Below are positions 53,249 to 63,020 of a DNA stretch of 64,000 nucleotides, in pieces. The DNA comes from Triplophysa rosa. Lineage: Eukaryota; Chordata; Actinopteri; Cypriniformes; Nemacheilidae. The position numbers and the translations under genes were made by a program. The DNA is taken from contig NC_079890.1 in NCBI RefSeq assembly GCF_024868665.1, forward strand, positions 98,874 through 162,873, read 5' to 3'. The notes under the pieces were generated by a model. That model searched no databases and was not told the DNA's origin. It saw only the letters and a program-made list of their open reading frames with translations. Every line of letters begins with the position of its first letter. Position 1 is the stretch's first letter.

Positions 53249-53312
53249 GTGTGATTAATCACAGAAAAAATTGTGATTAATTAGATATTTTTTTAATCGA
53301 TTGACAGCACTA
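53249..53312. mobile_element. hAT terminus fragment
   Basis: GTGATTAATCACAGAAAAAA then TTTTAATCGATTGACAGCAC and TA: the reverse complement of a TAGTGCTGTCAATCGATTAA start common in fish hAT elements. No partner was found. Confidence 0.55.
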
Positions 53313-53463
53313 CTCAAAACTGTGATTTAAGTAGTCATATGCCTGAAGCCTTGACACTCACTTAGGACTGGTATAGTAGACTTTGTTACACCTATGATCT
53401 GTGGTTTATCGTAAAGTAATATACAATTTATTTCTGTAGACTGTATTTTGCTACTGGCCACAG

Positions 53464-53536
53464 AAAAATGTCACTTCAAAAGTGAAGAGAAGAGAGATAC
53501 CAGACCAAACATTCTGGGCCAAATGTGAAGTCACAG
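53464..53536 (+). CDS. Possible small exon (weak)
   Basis: 73 bp between CTGGCCACAG and GTATTG, open in one frame only (KNVTSKVKRREIPDQTFWAK and CEVT). The sequence resembles no family I know. Its outgoing phase (1) does not fit the candidate exon at 54195, so either one is wrong or an exon lies between. Confidence 0.15.
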
Positions 53537-53629
53537 GTATTGTATTCTTCCCTATCTCTATCTTTAGAACTAAGACAACAAACAACCTGTAACTATTTCA
53601 AATAATTGCATTATTGTCAGTAGAGTTAA

Positions 53630-53815
53630 AGAGATAGTACACCCGACAATGAAAAATAGGCCAGTTATTCACAGTTGATCCAATCCTGTATACGTTTCTT
53701 TGCTGTTTAATTAAAATAAAAGCTATTTTTTAATTGAATGTGCGTAACCAAACAGTTGCCAGCCCCTGCTGACTTCCATAGTTTGGAAAAAATGTATACT
53801 GTTTGGTGACCCACA
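53630..53815. mobile_element. Degenerate hairpin MITE, copy 3
   Basis: AAAGAGATAGTACACCCGAC, CAATGAAAAATAGG, CCTGTATACGTTTCTTTGC and ACTGTTTGGTGACCCAC match the order of the MITE at 17957-18280, but heavily diverged. Confidence 0.45.
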
Positions 53816-54194
53816 TTCAAGTGGCCGCAGTTCTGTTTTTTAACTTTTTAGTTACAACATAATTTGTAACAAATTAATTTGTGTTATGACATAGTTTTTT
53901 GAAAAGTTTATTATTTTAGCATTATGTGGAAAAATATTAATAACCAATTGAAAGTGACCCTAAACATTTGGACGGTAGTATTCAATGTTATGTAAGCTAG
54001 TTGGATAGAAAACAGAATTGTGTTGCTCTACTGTATATGTAATTGCATTGCAAGATACATAAGTGATATATTTAGACAGAGTATATTTCATTATTTGCAT
54101 ATTATACTAATTTAAAGATATGTGACAGCGACATACATTTCTTCCACACATATTGAATATTGACTGTCTTCTCTTGTATACCCATATTTTGTAG

Positions 54195-54313
54195 CCACCT
54201 ACAAAAGGCCAGAGAAAAGGTAAATAAGGCCACCATTTCTTCAAATTGGGAGAGTGACCAGGAAGTGCAAACAGCCAGGAAGGTTGTTACTCCTGCAAGG
54301 TACCTCGACTCAG
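54195..54313 (+). CDS. Possible exon of unknown gene
   Basis: 119 bp bounded by CATATTTTGTAG and CTCAG|GTAAAGG, open in one frame through both flanks (54160-54354). It encodes HLQKAREKVNKATISSNWES then DQEVQTARKVVTPARYLDS, a basic, hydrophilic peptide. No family was recognised. The composition is less AT-rich than its surroundings and no transposon hallmark overlaps it. It could be a real exon of an unplaced gene or chance. Confidence 0.25.
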
Positions 54314-54463
54314 GTAAAGGTTTCATGATTGCTCTAGCTATTAATTTAATATAAATGATCACACACAAACATGAATGTACACTGTAGTAATAATAAATAC
54401 GGTGGTATATTATTTTATTTACTCTTAAAAATTTAGTATTCTGTTGTATATCACAGTAATTAT

Positions 54464-54855
54464 TAGGGCTGCAACAACTAATCGATAAAATCGATAATGA
54501 AAATAGTTGCCAACGAATTTCATTATCGATTAGTTGGTCTGTGACGTCACTTACGAGCTGCGCAGTTATTTAAGCATGTCTTCTTCCCTTTTAAAATGAC
54601 TGTTTTCTATTGTCCGTGCATTATGAGCTGCGCAGTTTTAAAGTCAGACGTGTCTCTCCGTGCGGCACAAGTTGCAAAGTTTTAAAGGCAGACATGTTTT
54701 GCATGCATCTCTTTAAGCTGCGCAGTTTTAAAAGGGAGAGGTGCTTTAAATGACAAAATGAAAGATTATATTAGTAAAACCAAATTTGTGGAGTTTGCAC
54801 TTTGCAAAGTATAATAGGCTAAATACCCTGATTTGGGGGTTTATTAAGTTCAGAG
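54464..54855. mobile_element. hAT left end fragment
   Basis: Begins TAGGGCTGCAACAACTAATC with GATAAAATCGATAATG and its near mirror CATTATCGATTAGTTG. It contains repeated GAGCTGCGCAGTT motifs. The right end is missing, and the next sequence (AGAGGTGGGACATAC) is a different fish repeat. Confidence 0.6.
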
Positions 54856-54932
54856 GTGGGACATACACTTTTTGAGTATTTGTACTTAAGTATTATTTTT
54901 TCTGGATTTAGTTTAGCTGTACGTATCGAACT

Positions 54933-55067
54933 GCATTTGATCAGAGTTACAAATTATCTGCTATTGGCGTCTGACCGAGGTTGTATCTCGTTATTGGTGC
55001 TGCTAGACCTAGTGCTGCATTCGAAACCATTGACCACAGCACACTCCTACATAGACTCGAAAATTAA
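54933..55067 (+). mobile_element. Stray L2-C reverse-transcriptase fragment joined to ORF1
   Basis: About 135 bp nearly identical to 57456-57590 (LLLASDRGCISLLVLLDL), with a few substitutions and a 1-base deletion. It is fused directly upstream of ORF1 of the same family, where it does not belong. Confidence 0.8.
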
Positions 55068-55084
55068 CGACGATAGAAAACACT

Positions 55085-55759
55085 TTGGATGCGAGCAACA
55101 TTAGCGCACACAGCTCGGTTCCGGTTGAAAATCCTCCGCAGCTGGGAAACTTCGTGACTGTGAGACGGCGTAGTCGCAGGACAAAACATCACTCGACCGT
55201 TCCGATTACAGTCTCGAACAGGTTTGCCCCGCTCAGTGACGCACCGACTGAGAAACCTGCTGAAAGTGCCCTAGTTATCGGTGATTCTATTGTTCGGAAC
55301 GTTAACATAGAGGCACCAGCCACCATAGTCAAATGTTTACCGGGAGCCAGAGCGCCTGACATCAAGTCAAATTTAAATGTGCTGGCTAAGGCTAATCGTA
55401 AATTCAGTAAGATTGTCATTCACGTCGGCACAAATGATGTTCGACTCCGTCAATCGGAGATCACAAAAGATAACATTAAAGAGGTGTGTGAGCTCGCAAG
55501 CATGATGTCAGACACTGTAATATTCTCTGGCCCCCTCAATGCTTATCGTGGTGATGAGATTTATAGCAGATTATCATCACTAAATGGCTGGTTGTCTGAG
55601 TGGTGCCTGCAGAATGATATAGTTTTTATAAATAACTGGAAGAGTTTTGAGGGCAGACCTGACCTGTTGAAACGAGATGGTCTCCATCCCTCCTGGGCTG
55701 GGACTTCCATCCTGTCTAGAAATATGGCAAAAAGTCTTAATGCTAATGCTAAAACTTGA
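55085..55759 (+). CDS. L2 LINE ORF1 with SGNH/GDSL esterase domain
   Basis: A 224-codon frame to a natural TGA. Residues 1-60 are a basic, Ser/Pro-rich region (VRRRSRRTKHH). Residues 61-224 form an SGNH-hydrolase-like domain: GDSIVR with the nucleophile Ser at 68, HVGTND (block III, 114-118) and DGLHPS with Asp198 and His201. Such esterase-type ORF1 proteins are known from L2 and CR1 LINEs of fish and probably bind LINE RNA or membranes; the role is not settled. The likely true start is further upstream: the left copy retains the zinc/coiled-coil N-terminus, and here the 5' side is replaced by a stray reverse-transcriptase fragment. All catalytic motifs are intact, unlike most ORFs in this window. 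Confidence 0.85.
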   Translation: MDASNISAHSSVPVENPPQLGNFVTVRRRSRRTKHHSTVPITVSNRFAPLSDAPTEKPAESALVIGDSIVRNVNIEAPATIVKCLPGARAPDIKSNLNVLAKANRKFSKIVIHVGTNDVRLRQSEITKDNIKEVCELASMMSDTVIFSGPLNAYRGDEIYSRLSSLNGWLSEWCLQNDIVFINNWKSFEGRPDLLKRDGLHPSWAGTSILSRNMAKSLNANAKT

Positions 55760-55891
55760 CTCGCTGGGGCCCAGGTCAGGGAGCAGACAGTATGGCTTAA
55801 CCAACTGTCTGCTTGCCGTCTCACGTCGCAGAATACACAAAATGTACAACATGTAGTAATCCGTTCTCCCAAACATCACAAAATAGAGACT

Positions 55892-56957
55892 GTGTCTGTC
55901 CCCCGGATTAGCAAACATAAAATAATGCGTAAACCTCTTGAAAGTAATTTAATAAACGTTAAACAAACTAAACATGAACAAAATACAGATAATCAACTGT
56001 TACGACTCGGATTGCTAAATATTAGATCTCTCTCTAATAAAGCACTTTTTGTTAACGATATGATAACAGATCATAAAATAGACATGCTCTGTTTGACAGA
56101 AACATGGCTAAAACCAGATGATTATATTGCTTTAAATGAATCTGTCCCCCAAGATTATTATTATAAACACGAGCCTCGTCTAAAAGGCAGAGGGGGAGGT
56201 GTCGCAGCACTTTACAATAACTCTTTTAGCATTTCCCAGAAGTCGAACTCTAAATATAATTATTTTGAAGTCATGGTACTTCATGTTTCAACACCTAATA
56301 CTAAGGATAAAACACTTTTAAAATTTATTCTAGCTATTGTATATAGGCCTCCAGGGCACCACACAGATTTTATTAATGCATTTGGTTGGTTCTTATCAGA
56401 ACTAGTACTGGCCGCAGAATGGAATGGCTTTCAAAGACACTCTTAACTCCATGGGCGTTAGTCAACATGTGTCAGGACCCACTCAACTTCGTAATCATAC
56501 TTTAGATTTAATACTGTCTTACGGTATAAATGTGGACGACGTTAAAATCCTTCAGCAGAGTGAAGACATTTCGGATCATTATCTGGTATTATGTTTGCTT
56601 CACTGGCCTATGGCTGCAAATAAAACTCATTGTTACAAATATGGTAGAACAATAACTTCAACATGGCAGCCCAACACCATGGTATAATGAACACACTCAG
56701 GCTCTAAAGAAAGCGGCCTGAAAAATGAAGCGCAACTTTGAGAAAACTAAATTAGAGGTATTTCGTACAGCATGGAAGGATATAGTATTCGAAAATACAG
56801 AAAAGCCCTAAAACGTCTAGATCCACCTACTTTTCATCACTAATAGAGGAAAACCAGCACAACCCTAGGTTTTTATTTAACACAGTAGCTAAATTAACAA
56901 AAAAATAAATCGTCAGCGACTTCTGATCCTGTATATCAGCATAGCAGTGATGAATTT
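55892..56957 (+). pseudogene. L2-C ORF2 endonuclease region (right copy), decayed
   Basis: The first 184 codons (55892-56446) begin MSVPRISKHK and show GLLNIRSL, CLTETWLKPDD, KGRGGGVAALYNN and AIVYRPPGHHTDF. At about 56417 a deletion of roughly 70-75 bp relative to the left copy removes the DFNIHV block and shifts the frame. VSGPTQLRNHTLDLIL and DISDHYLVLCLL follow in another frame (56424-56687). A second deletion near 56665 and several small indels wreck the linker up to 56957. The total shortfall relative to the left copy is about 205 bp. The endonuclease, which would nick target DNA, is therefore dead here even though the reverse transcriptase frame is open. Confidence 0.85.
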
Positions 56958-58649
56958 ATGAACTACTTCACATATAAAATCCAAGATATTAGAGAAAAAA
57001 TTATAACAATGCAACCAGAAGTGAAACCCGCTGAACAAACTAACTACAGCGCCCTTAAGGAGAAATTACAATTATTTTCTACCGTAGATCACGATGAACT
57101 GTCTAAAATCATTAGATCATCTAAATCAACAACATGCATACTAGACCCTATACCTACAAATCTACTGAAAGAGATGCTCCCAGAAATTATAGATCCTCTT
57201 CTTGGTATTATTAACTCATCTCTGACATTAGGACATGTGCCTAAAGCATATAAGGTGGCTGTTATAAGGCCCCTTGTCAAAAAACCCCAACTCGACCCTA
57301 GAGAACTAAGGAACTACAGGCCTATATCGAATCTACCTTTCATATCTAAAGTTCTGGAAAAAGTAGTTTCAACTCAATTATGCTCCTTCCTCCAAAGGAA
57401 TGACATCAATGAAGAATTCCAGTCTGGATTTAGAGCATGTCACAGTACAGAGACTGCTTTGATCAGAGTTACAAATGATCTGCTATTGGCGTCTGACCGA
57501 GGTTGTATCTCGTTATTGGTGCTGCTAGACCTTAGTGCTGCATTCGACACCATTGACCACAGCACACTCCTACATAGACTCGAAAATTACGTCGGCATTA
57601 AAGGAATAGCTTTGAAATGGTTTAAATCTTATTTATCCGACCGTTTTCAATTTGTAGCAATAAACAATGAGGTGTCACGCAAATCGCAAGTCCAGTACGG
57701 TGTACCACAGGGCTCAGTCTTAGGGCCTCTGCTCTTCGCATTATACATGCTACCTCTAGGAGATATAATAAAGCGACACGGAGTTAGCTTTCACTGTTAT
57801 GCTGATGATACTCAACTTTATATTTCCTCGAAGCCTCATGAAACACAGCAGTTCCATCGAATAATGGAATGCATAGTCGATATAAAAAACTGGATGAGTA
57901 ACAACTTTTTATTACTGAACTCGGACAAAACGGAAGTGTTACTTATTGGACCGAAAACTGCTATAAGTAACAACCAAGAATACTGTTTAACTATTGACGG
58001 ATGTTCCATAAAACCCTCGTCGTCAGCAAAGAATCTTGGCGTTCTATTCGATAGTAATCTGTCATTTGAGAGCCACGTCGCCAACACCTGTAAAATTGCG
58101 TTTTTCCATCTTAAGAATATATCTAAACTACGTCATATGCTGTCAATCTCAGATGCAGAGAAGTTAATTCATGCATTCATGACATCAAGACTAGATTACT
58201 GTAATGCACTGTTAGGTGGTTGCCCTGCAGGCTTATTACAAAAACTCCAATTGGTCCAAAACGCGGCAGCTCGAGTTCTTACACGTACAAAAAAGTATGA
58301 ACATATTAGCCCGGTTCTGTCAACCTTGCACTGGTTACCTATAAAGCATCGCGTTAACTTTAAAATCTTGCTTATTACCTATAAAGCCTTACATGGTTTA
58401 GCTCCTCAGTACTTGAATGAACTCCTTTTGTATTACAGTCCTTCACGTGCATTACGCTCTCAGGCGTCCTGTCAGTTGGTAATACCTAGAATTTCAAAAT
58501 CAAGTGCAGGTGGTAGATCCTTTTCCTATCTAGCGCCTAAACTTTGGAATAGTCTTCCCTGCACTGCCCGGGAGGCAGACACACTCTGTCAGTTTAAATC
58601 TAGACTAAAGACGCATCTTTTTAATCTTGCATACACTACTCTTCCATAA
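56958..58649 (+). CDS. L2-C ORF2 reverse transcriptase (right copy), intact frame
   Basis: A 563-codon frame starting MNYFTYKIQDIREK and ending at a natural stop. The palm is complete: RELRNYRPISNLPFISK, LLDLSAAFDTIDH, GVPQGSVLGPLLFALYM, catalytic YADD at about 57798-57809, KNLGVLFDSNLSFESHV, and the L2 tail with TSRLDYCNALLGGCP, LQNAAARVLTR-like block and KSRLKTHLFNLAYTT. It would extend a nicked target end using LINE RNA. The ATG is internal to the natural ORF2, so the frame is the remains of a longer protein. Compared with 49838-51478 the first 50 residues differ at several positions, while everything after about 57114 looks identical, including the 3' untranslated region and the inserted DIRS. 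Confidence 0.88.
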   Translation: MNYFTYKIQDIREKIITMQPEVKPAEQTNYSALKEKLQLFSTVDHDELSKIIRSSKSTTCILDPIPTNLLKEMLPEIIDPLLGIINSSLTLGHVPKAYKVAVIRPLVKKPQLDPRELRNYRPISNLPFISKVLEKVVSTQLCSFLQRNDINEEFQSGFRACHSTETALIRVTNDLLLASDRGCISLLVLLDLSAAFDTIDHSTLLHRLENYVGIKGIALKWFKSYLSDRFQFVAINNEVSRKSQVQYGVPQGSVLGPLLFALYMLPLGDIIKRHGVSFHCYADDTQLYISSKPHETQQFHRIMECIVDIKNWMSNNFLLLNSDKTEVLLIGPKTAISNNQEYCLTIDGCSIKPSSSAKNLGVLFDSNLSFESHVANTCKIAFFHLKNISKLRHMLSISDAEKLIHAFMTSRLDYCNALLGGCPAGLLQKLQLVQNAAARVLTRTKKYEHISPVLSTLHWLPIKHRVNFKILLITYKALHGLAPQYLNELLLYYSPSRALRSQASCQLVIPRISKSSAGGRSFSYLAPKLWNSLPCTAREADTLCQFKSRLKTHLFNLAYTTLP

Positions 58650-58777
58650 TATAAATCTTCTGAGGGTTTAGGCTGCATTAGTTAGATCAACCGGAACCAA
58701 AAACACAACTGATGTACTTGTTGCATCAAAGAATGGGAAGCGGCGACCTGACAAAAGCTGAGATGATAGAGCTGGAT

Positions 58778-59112
58778 AACGTCTTGGTTACGGATGTAAC
58801 CTCAGTTCCCTGATGGAGGGAACGAGACGTTGTGTCGAGCCGACAGATGGGGTTCACTCTTGAGAACCTATCAACTTCTGACTAGTTTAGAAAAGGCCAA
58901 TGAAATTGGCAAATGAAATTTGCATGCCGGACTCCGCCCCCGGATATCTGGGTATATAAGGGAGACGGCGTGCTGCATTCATTCACCTTTTGGTCTGAGG
59001 AGCCTGAGCATCCCTCGACCGCTGCGGCGGGCAGCCAGCGTTGTGGCAAGAAGGACACAACGTCTCGTTCCCTCCATCAGGGAACTGAGGTTACATCCGT
59101 AACCAAGACGTT
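58778..59112. repeat. DIRS terminal complex, right copy
   Basis: A perfect 58-bp inverted repeat pairs 58778-58835 with 59055-59112. A TATA box (TATATAA, 58953-58959) lies between the arms and points away from the recombinase gene. The phrase TTGTGTCGAGCCGACAGATG is also repeated directly at about 58830 and 59136, giving a mixed direct and inverted structure like a DIRS terminal/internal complementary region. Confidence 0.85.
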
Positions 59113-59910
59113 CCCTTTATGTCGGTCTCTCAACGTTGTGTCGAGCCGACAGATGGGGTTCCTATGGAAAATGCCACAGCGCTGTGCCGTGTCACAATCT
59201 CTAGTGGAGCGACGTTGACTGGCCTGGGCGAGTCAGACGTGAGCGCTAGCTCAAAATTGTAACCGTCCAGTGGAGAGGTAGGGGTCCCAGAGCTTTTTGG
59301 AAAAAGGTGGGAAGCCCCTGCCACCGGCCGTCACGGGCGGAGGCCTTAATTCTCTAACAGCGAGAAGCCGCCCGGCACCGTAAGGGCCACTGGGTAAGCA
59401 TTATTCCCCCCTGGGGGAAAAACGCTACAGAGAGCACTATCCTACCATAGGGAGGAATTAGTGCAGACACCACATGGTCTCACCATCAGGGGAGAACTCA
59501 TGGGAAAACGTGCGGACTGAAGGAGTTAACCGCAAGGTGGAGGTCCACCTAGGGAGGTCATGGGTTGCTGAGGTGGGAACCATTCATGAGGATACATCAG
59601 ACAGAAACCGCCCACGGAGGGGGTGTTACCACGTCTGGAGCACTAGGTCCGGTTAGAGCTATGTGGTAGATAACTCAACTGTTCCCCGACCTAAGGAGGC
59701 AGGGCTGCTCTGCCCAGCCTGCCCCCAGGGGGTGCTTAGTGATGGGTGGAATGCCTGTTCTTTACCCAGTGGGCAAAGAAGGGAGGCGTAATAGCCGCTG
59801 ATCCCCCTAGAGGAAGGGGGAAGGGCTTTCGCAGGCGTACGCCCTACCGGCTGCCGGTCCTACACGTTGCCCTGCAGGACGCGGGCTGACACCGGTTCCA
59901 CGCGTAGGCA
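59113..59910 (-). other. DIRS 3' non-coding region (right copy)
   Basis: About 800 bp between the recombinase stop and the terminal complex. GC-rich with C and G runs and no coding frame of note. The same DNA occupies 48577-49374 in the left copy. Confidence 0.7.
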
Positions 59911-61845
59911 TTAGAATCTCGTGAAGGTGTTGGGCATAGCCCAACCCGCAGCTCTGCAGATGTCTGCCAGAGAGGCGCCCTGAGCCAGTGCCCATGAGGA
60001 GTGTGCCTCACTCCTAATGGGCAGGGGCGATCTTGAGATCGGTATGCCGTAGTGACGGCATCCACGATCCAGTGCGTCACCTCTGTTTGGAGACAGCCCT
60101 CCCCTTCTGCTGACCTCCAGAACAGACAAGAGCTGCTCAGAGCTTCTGAAGCTCTGCGTGCGGTCCAAGTAGAGGCGCAATGCGCGTACTGGAAACAACA
60201 CGGACGGGGTTGGGTCTTCCTCCCTGGTGAGGAGCGCCTGCAGGTTCACCACCTGGTCTCTCGGTGTAGTGGTGGGAACTTTGGGCACGTAGCCAGGCCG
60301 GGGTCTCAGGATAACGTGAGAATCACCGGGCCAGAGTTCTAGGCAATCTGTGGACACGGCGGGTGCTTGTAGGTCCCCTACCCTCTTGGAGGTGAGCGCC
60401 ATCAGGAGAGCCGTCTTTATCGTGAGGTGAGAAAGAGCGGCAGCTCCGAGGGGCTCGAAGGGGGGGGGGGCTCTTGAGGCCCGCCACCTAGGTCGCAAGA
60501 GGGTACGGAGCGCGGATGAGGCGGTAGCCTTCTCGCGACCCCTTAGGAACCTAATGACCAGGTTGTGCTGTCCCAGAGGCTTCCCAGCAACTGGGTCGTG
60601 ATGAGCGGCTGTAGCGGCTACATACACTCCCAGTGTGGAGGGGGGAGAGGTTACTCTCCAGTCTCTCTTGAGGAAGGGACAGCACGTTCCCGATCGAGCA
60701 ACCCCGTGGGCCTTCTCTTCGAGAAGAGCACCAGGACGAGAAGAGGCGCCACTTATGGGCATATAGCCGCCTAGTGGCCGAGGCCCTAGTCTGAGTGGTG
60801 TCCCAACCCCAGGGGGTGGGCCACTCAGGATCTCCTCGTCCCGTTCAGACATGGAAGTTCCAGGGGTCTGCCTGGTATGCCATAACGTGCCCCTTCCCCT
60901 GGGAAAGGGGGTCCATCGCCAGGGGGATCGGCCGGGGGGGGTTGTTGTCAAGAGCCTTAGCTCTGAGAACCAAGTCCGGTTGGGCCAACAGGGCGCAACT
61001 AGTACCACTTGATGCTCCTCTTCCTTGGCCTTGCACAAGACCTGTGCAATGAGGCTCACTGGGGGAAAGGCATACTTCCGCTTACCGTGCGGCCAGCTGT
61101 GTGCTAAGGTATCCGTGCCGAGGGGTCCCTTGGTCAGGGAGTACCAAAGCGGGCAATGGGAGGAGTCCGGGGAGGCAACAGGTCCCCCTGTGCCTGGCCG
61201 AACTGCTCCCATATGAGCCGGACTGCGCGGGGATGGAGTCGCCACTCTCTGTGAGGCGTCGACTGACGAGAGAGCGCGTCGGCTGTCTGGTTCAGGTCGC
61301 CTGGGATATGTGTGGCTTGCAGGGAGCTGATCACCTGCTGACTCCACAGGAGGAGGCGTCGGGCGAGTTGTGTTAGCTGCCGTGAGCGAATGCCACCCTG
61401 TCGATTGATATATACGCCACGGCAGTTGTGCTGTCTGACCGGACCAGCACGTGCTCGCCCTGCACGAGAGGCTGCAGCCTCTTCAGTGCAAGTAGCACAG
61501 CCAACAACTCTAGGCAGTTGATATGCCAACGCAGGCGGGGGCACGTCCAACGCCCCGACACTGCGTGCCCGTTGCACACGACACCCCACCCCTGCAGGGA
61601 GGCAACCGTCGTCACACGACGTGCCTTGCTGCTCTAGGGGGATCCTGTCCACCTGTCCATCTGCGTCAGCAGAGAGGGGTGATGACCATACGCCTGCTGC
61701 CGATGTGCCACGCTCTCCAGGGAACCCGACTCTGTAGCCAGTGTTGGGGCGATCGCATGTGCATCAACCCGAGGGGGACCACCCCCACCGAGGATGCGGA
61801 AAGGGAAAGAAGGACGCGGTCACTTGACACGTCTTCACTACAAAA
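59911..61845 (-). pseudogene. DIRS RNase H and tyrosine recombinase, broken
   Basis: Minus strand, several frames. RNase H remnants at 61845-61134: LHMRSPQHWLQSRVP-type lead-in, ASLQGWGVVCNGHAV (the usual Asp before ASLQGWG is Val), RWHINCLELLAVLLALKRL (catalytic Glu) and VLVRSDSTTAVAYI (Asp), then QATHIPGDLNQTADALSRQ. After frame changes the recombinase occupies about 60660-59911: LGQHNLVIRFLRGREK, ALLMALTSKRVGDLQA (catalytic Arg) and ALAQGASLADICRAAGWAMP. The frame ends with NTFTRF and a stop (59911-59913) exactly where the catalytic Tyr is expected; LRVEPVSARVLQGN follows in frame. The recombinase would insert circular DNA. This copy should be inactive. Confidence 0.85.
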
Positions 61846-62503
61846 TTCAAATGCTATTAGATTATTAATGATAATGATAATCTTAAATCTATAATTTACC
61901 TTATTAGTAAATTTATTTATTTTTATTTATCCTTGTTGTGCAAGCTCTCTGGAGCATGTGCAGAGGCAGCAGCTTTTGCCATAGGGGAACTGGAATCCCC
62001 TGGTTGGGTCTGGGTTCTCCTGAGGTTTTTTTTCTCCATTGGAATTTTGGGTTCATCGCCACTGTTTGCATACTGTTTTACACTATTTGCCTGGCCGGGG
62101 GGGCTGCTTTAGAATTAGAATTTTAAAGTTTTATTTAATTAATATTGCATATAGGAATTTATAGTCTGTTTAATATTTGACCTGTGTTTCTCTGTCCTTT
62201 AACTTAAATGTGTGCTTTCACTGTGCGTGCGTGTCCGTGTGTGCGTGCTTGTCTGTGTGTGCTTGTGTCTGCGCGTTTGTGTGTGTGTCTATGTCTATGT
62301 GTGTTAGTACATGTGCATATTGTGTGTGTGGAGTGTTTTGTATGTGGGTATGTCTGTCTTCTGTGTTTTCACCTTTTTCTTGTTTTTACAGGTACAACTT
62401 TAATTGTTTTGCTTATAGTCAATATGTCTCATGTACAGCTGCTTTGTAACAATGAAAATTGTAAAAAGCTCTATATAAATAAAGTTGAGTTGAGTTGAGT
62501 TGA
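61846..62503 (+). mobile_element. L2-clade LINE 3' untranslated region and tail
   Basis: Contains GGTTTTTTTTCTCCATTGGA and TTTTGGGTTCATCGCCACTG, as in other L2 3' regions (compare 44640-44690). It ends GTAACAATGAAAATTG, CTATATAAATAAAG and a TTGAG tandem tail (about 62485-62503). A GT-rich microsatellite lies at about 62222-62345. It most simply belongs to the L2-C copy at 55067-58777. Confidence 0.75.
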
Positions 62504-62974
62504 TGTCACATCAAGCTGTTTCATTAATTCAGCAAATTCATAGAAAACTTATAGATGCTTAAAGGGACCCCAAATCAAATTATGCTTTAGGCTGCATAAA
62601 GGCTTTGGCCGGCCCTGGTGACGTGTCCCCACCTCTGTCAGGTTGCTATATTTCTCTCTCCTCATCGGATTATCTTTAAGATGTCAAAAGTTTCCTCAGC
62701 TAAACATGAAGCCAGTAAAACCATATCCTAGTGATGATATGTGGTTTGTCTGTGAGGCTTTCCCCTGCAGGCTCTGCAGCCAAATGATGCTGTAAAATCC
62801 AATCCAATAGTTCAATATAATATTAGTGCTGCTGATGAAATATAATGTTGAATATGAAAAAATACACATTATAAATGCACATCAACATAGTTAAAGTCAC
62901 TGGCAGGAAGAGTTATTTTCACATGAATCTGAACCTGTCACCCTCATCTCGTGTGTCATGGGCAAGTATTGACA

Positions 62975-62978
<4 letters not shown>
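62504..62978. other. Unassigned DNA
   Basis: A hAT-like phrase (GCTTTGGCCGGCCCTGG) occurs at about 62601-62617; otherwise nothing recognised. Confidence 0.35.

Positions 62979-63018
<40 letters not shown>
62979..63018. repeat. (TC)20 microsatellite
   Basis: An uninterrupted TC run of about 40 bp. Confidence 0.97.

Positions 63019-63020
<2 letters not shown>

Larger units (their letters stand above)
55067..58777 (+). mobile_element. L2-C LINE, right copy, plus strand
   Basis: ORF1 (55085-55759), ORF2 endonuclease remnants (55892-56957), ORF2 reverse transcriptase (56958-58649) and 3' untranslated sequence to 58777, where a DIRS element begins. The L2 3' region and tail resume at about 61845-62503, so the DIRS sits inside the LINE's 3' end. 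Confidence 0.88.
57114..60936 (-). repeat. Right arm of about 3.8-kb inverted duplication
   Basis: Mirror of 47551-51373. Homology continues inward beyond 57114 to about 56246, but with many substitutions and a net deletion of about 205 bp, so the identity drops sharply rather than gradually. Outward, the right copy continues into DIRS RNase H sequence while the left copy jumps to L2 endonuclease. Confidence 0.93.
58778..61845 (-). mobile_element. DIRS-type retrotransposon (right copy), 5' truncated
   Basis: On the minus strand: end of the reverse transcriptase/RNase H region (61845-61134), recombinase (to 59911), 3' non-coding region and terminal inverted-repeat complex (59112-58778). Gag and most of the reverse transcriptase are missing. 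It is inserted in the 3' region of the L2-C LINE, whose tail resumes at about 61845. DIRS elements integrate through a tyrosine recombinase, so no target duplication is expected. Confidence 0.85.

Noticed and set aside
54195..54313. Two-exon gene formed by 53464-53536 and 54195-54313
   Set aside because: Both have plausible splice edges, but their phases do not match and neither peptide belongs to a family I recognise. Kept only as low-confidence exons.
60052..60342. Antisense frames over the DIRS recombinase (also 48145-48435)
   Set aside because: Shadows of the GC-rich recombinase sequence, identical in both arms because the DNA is identical.
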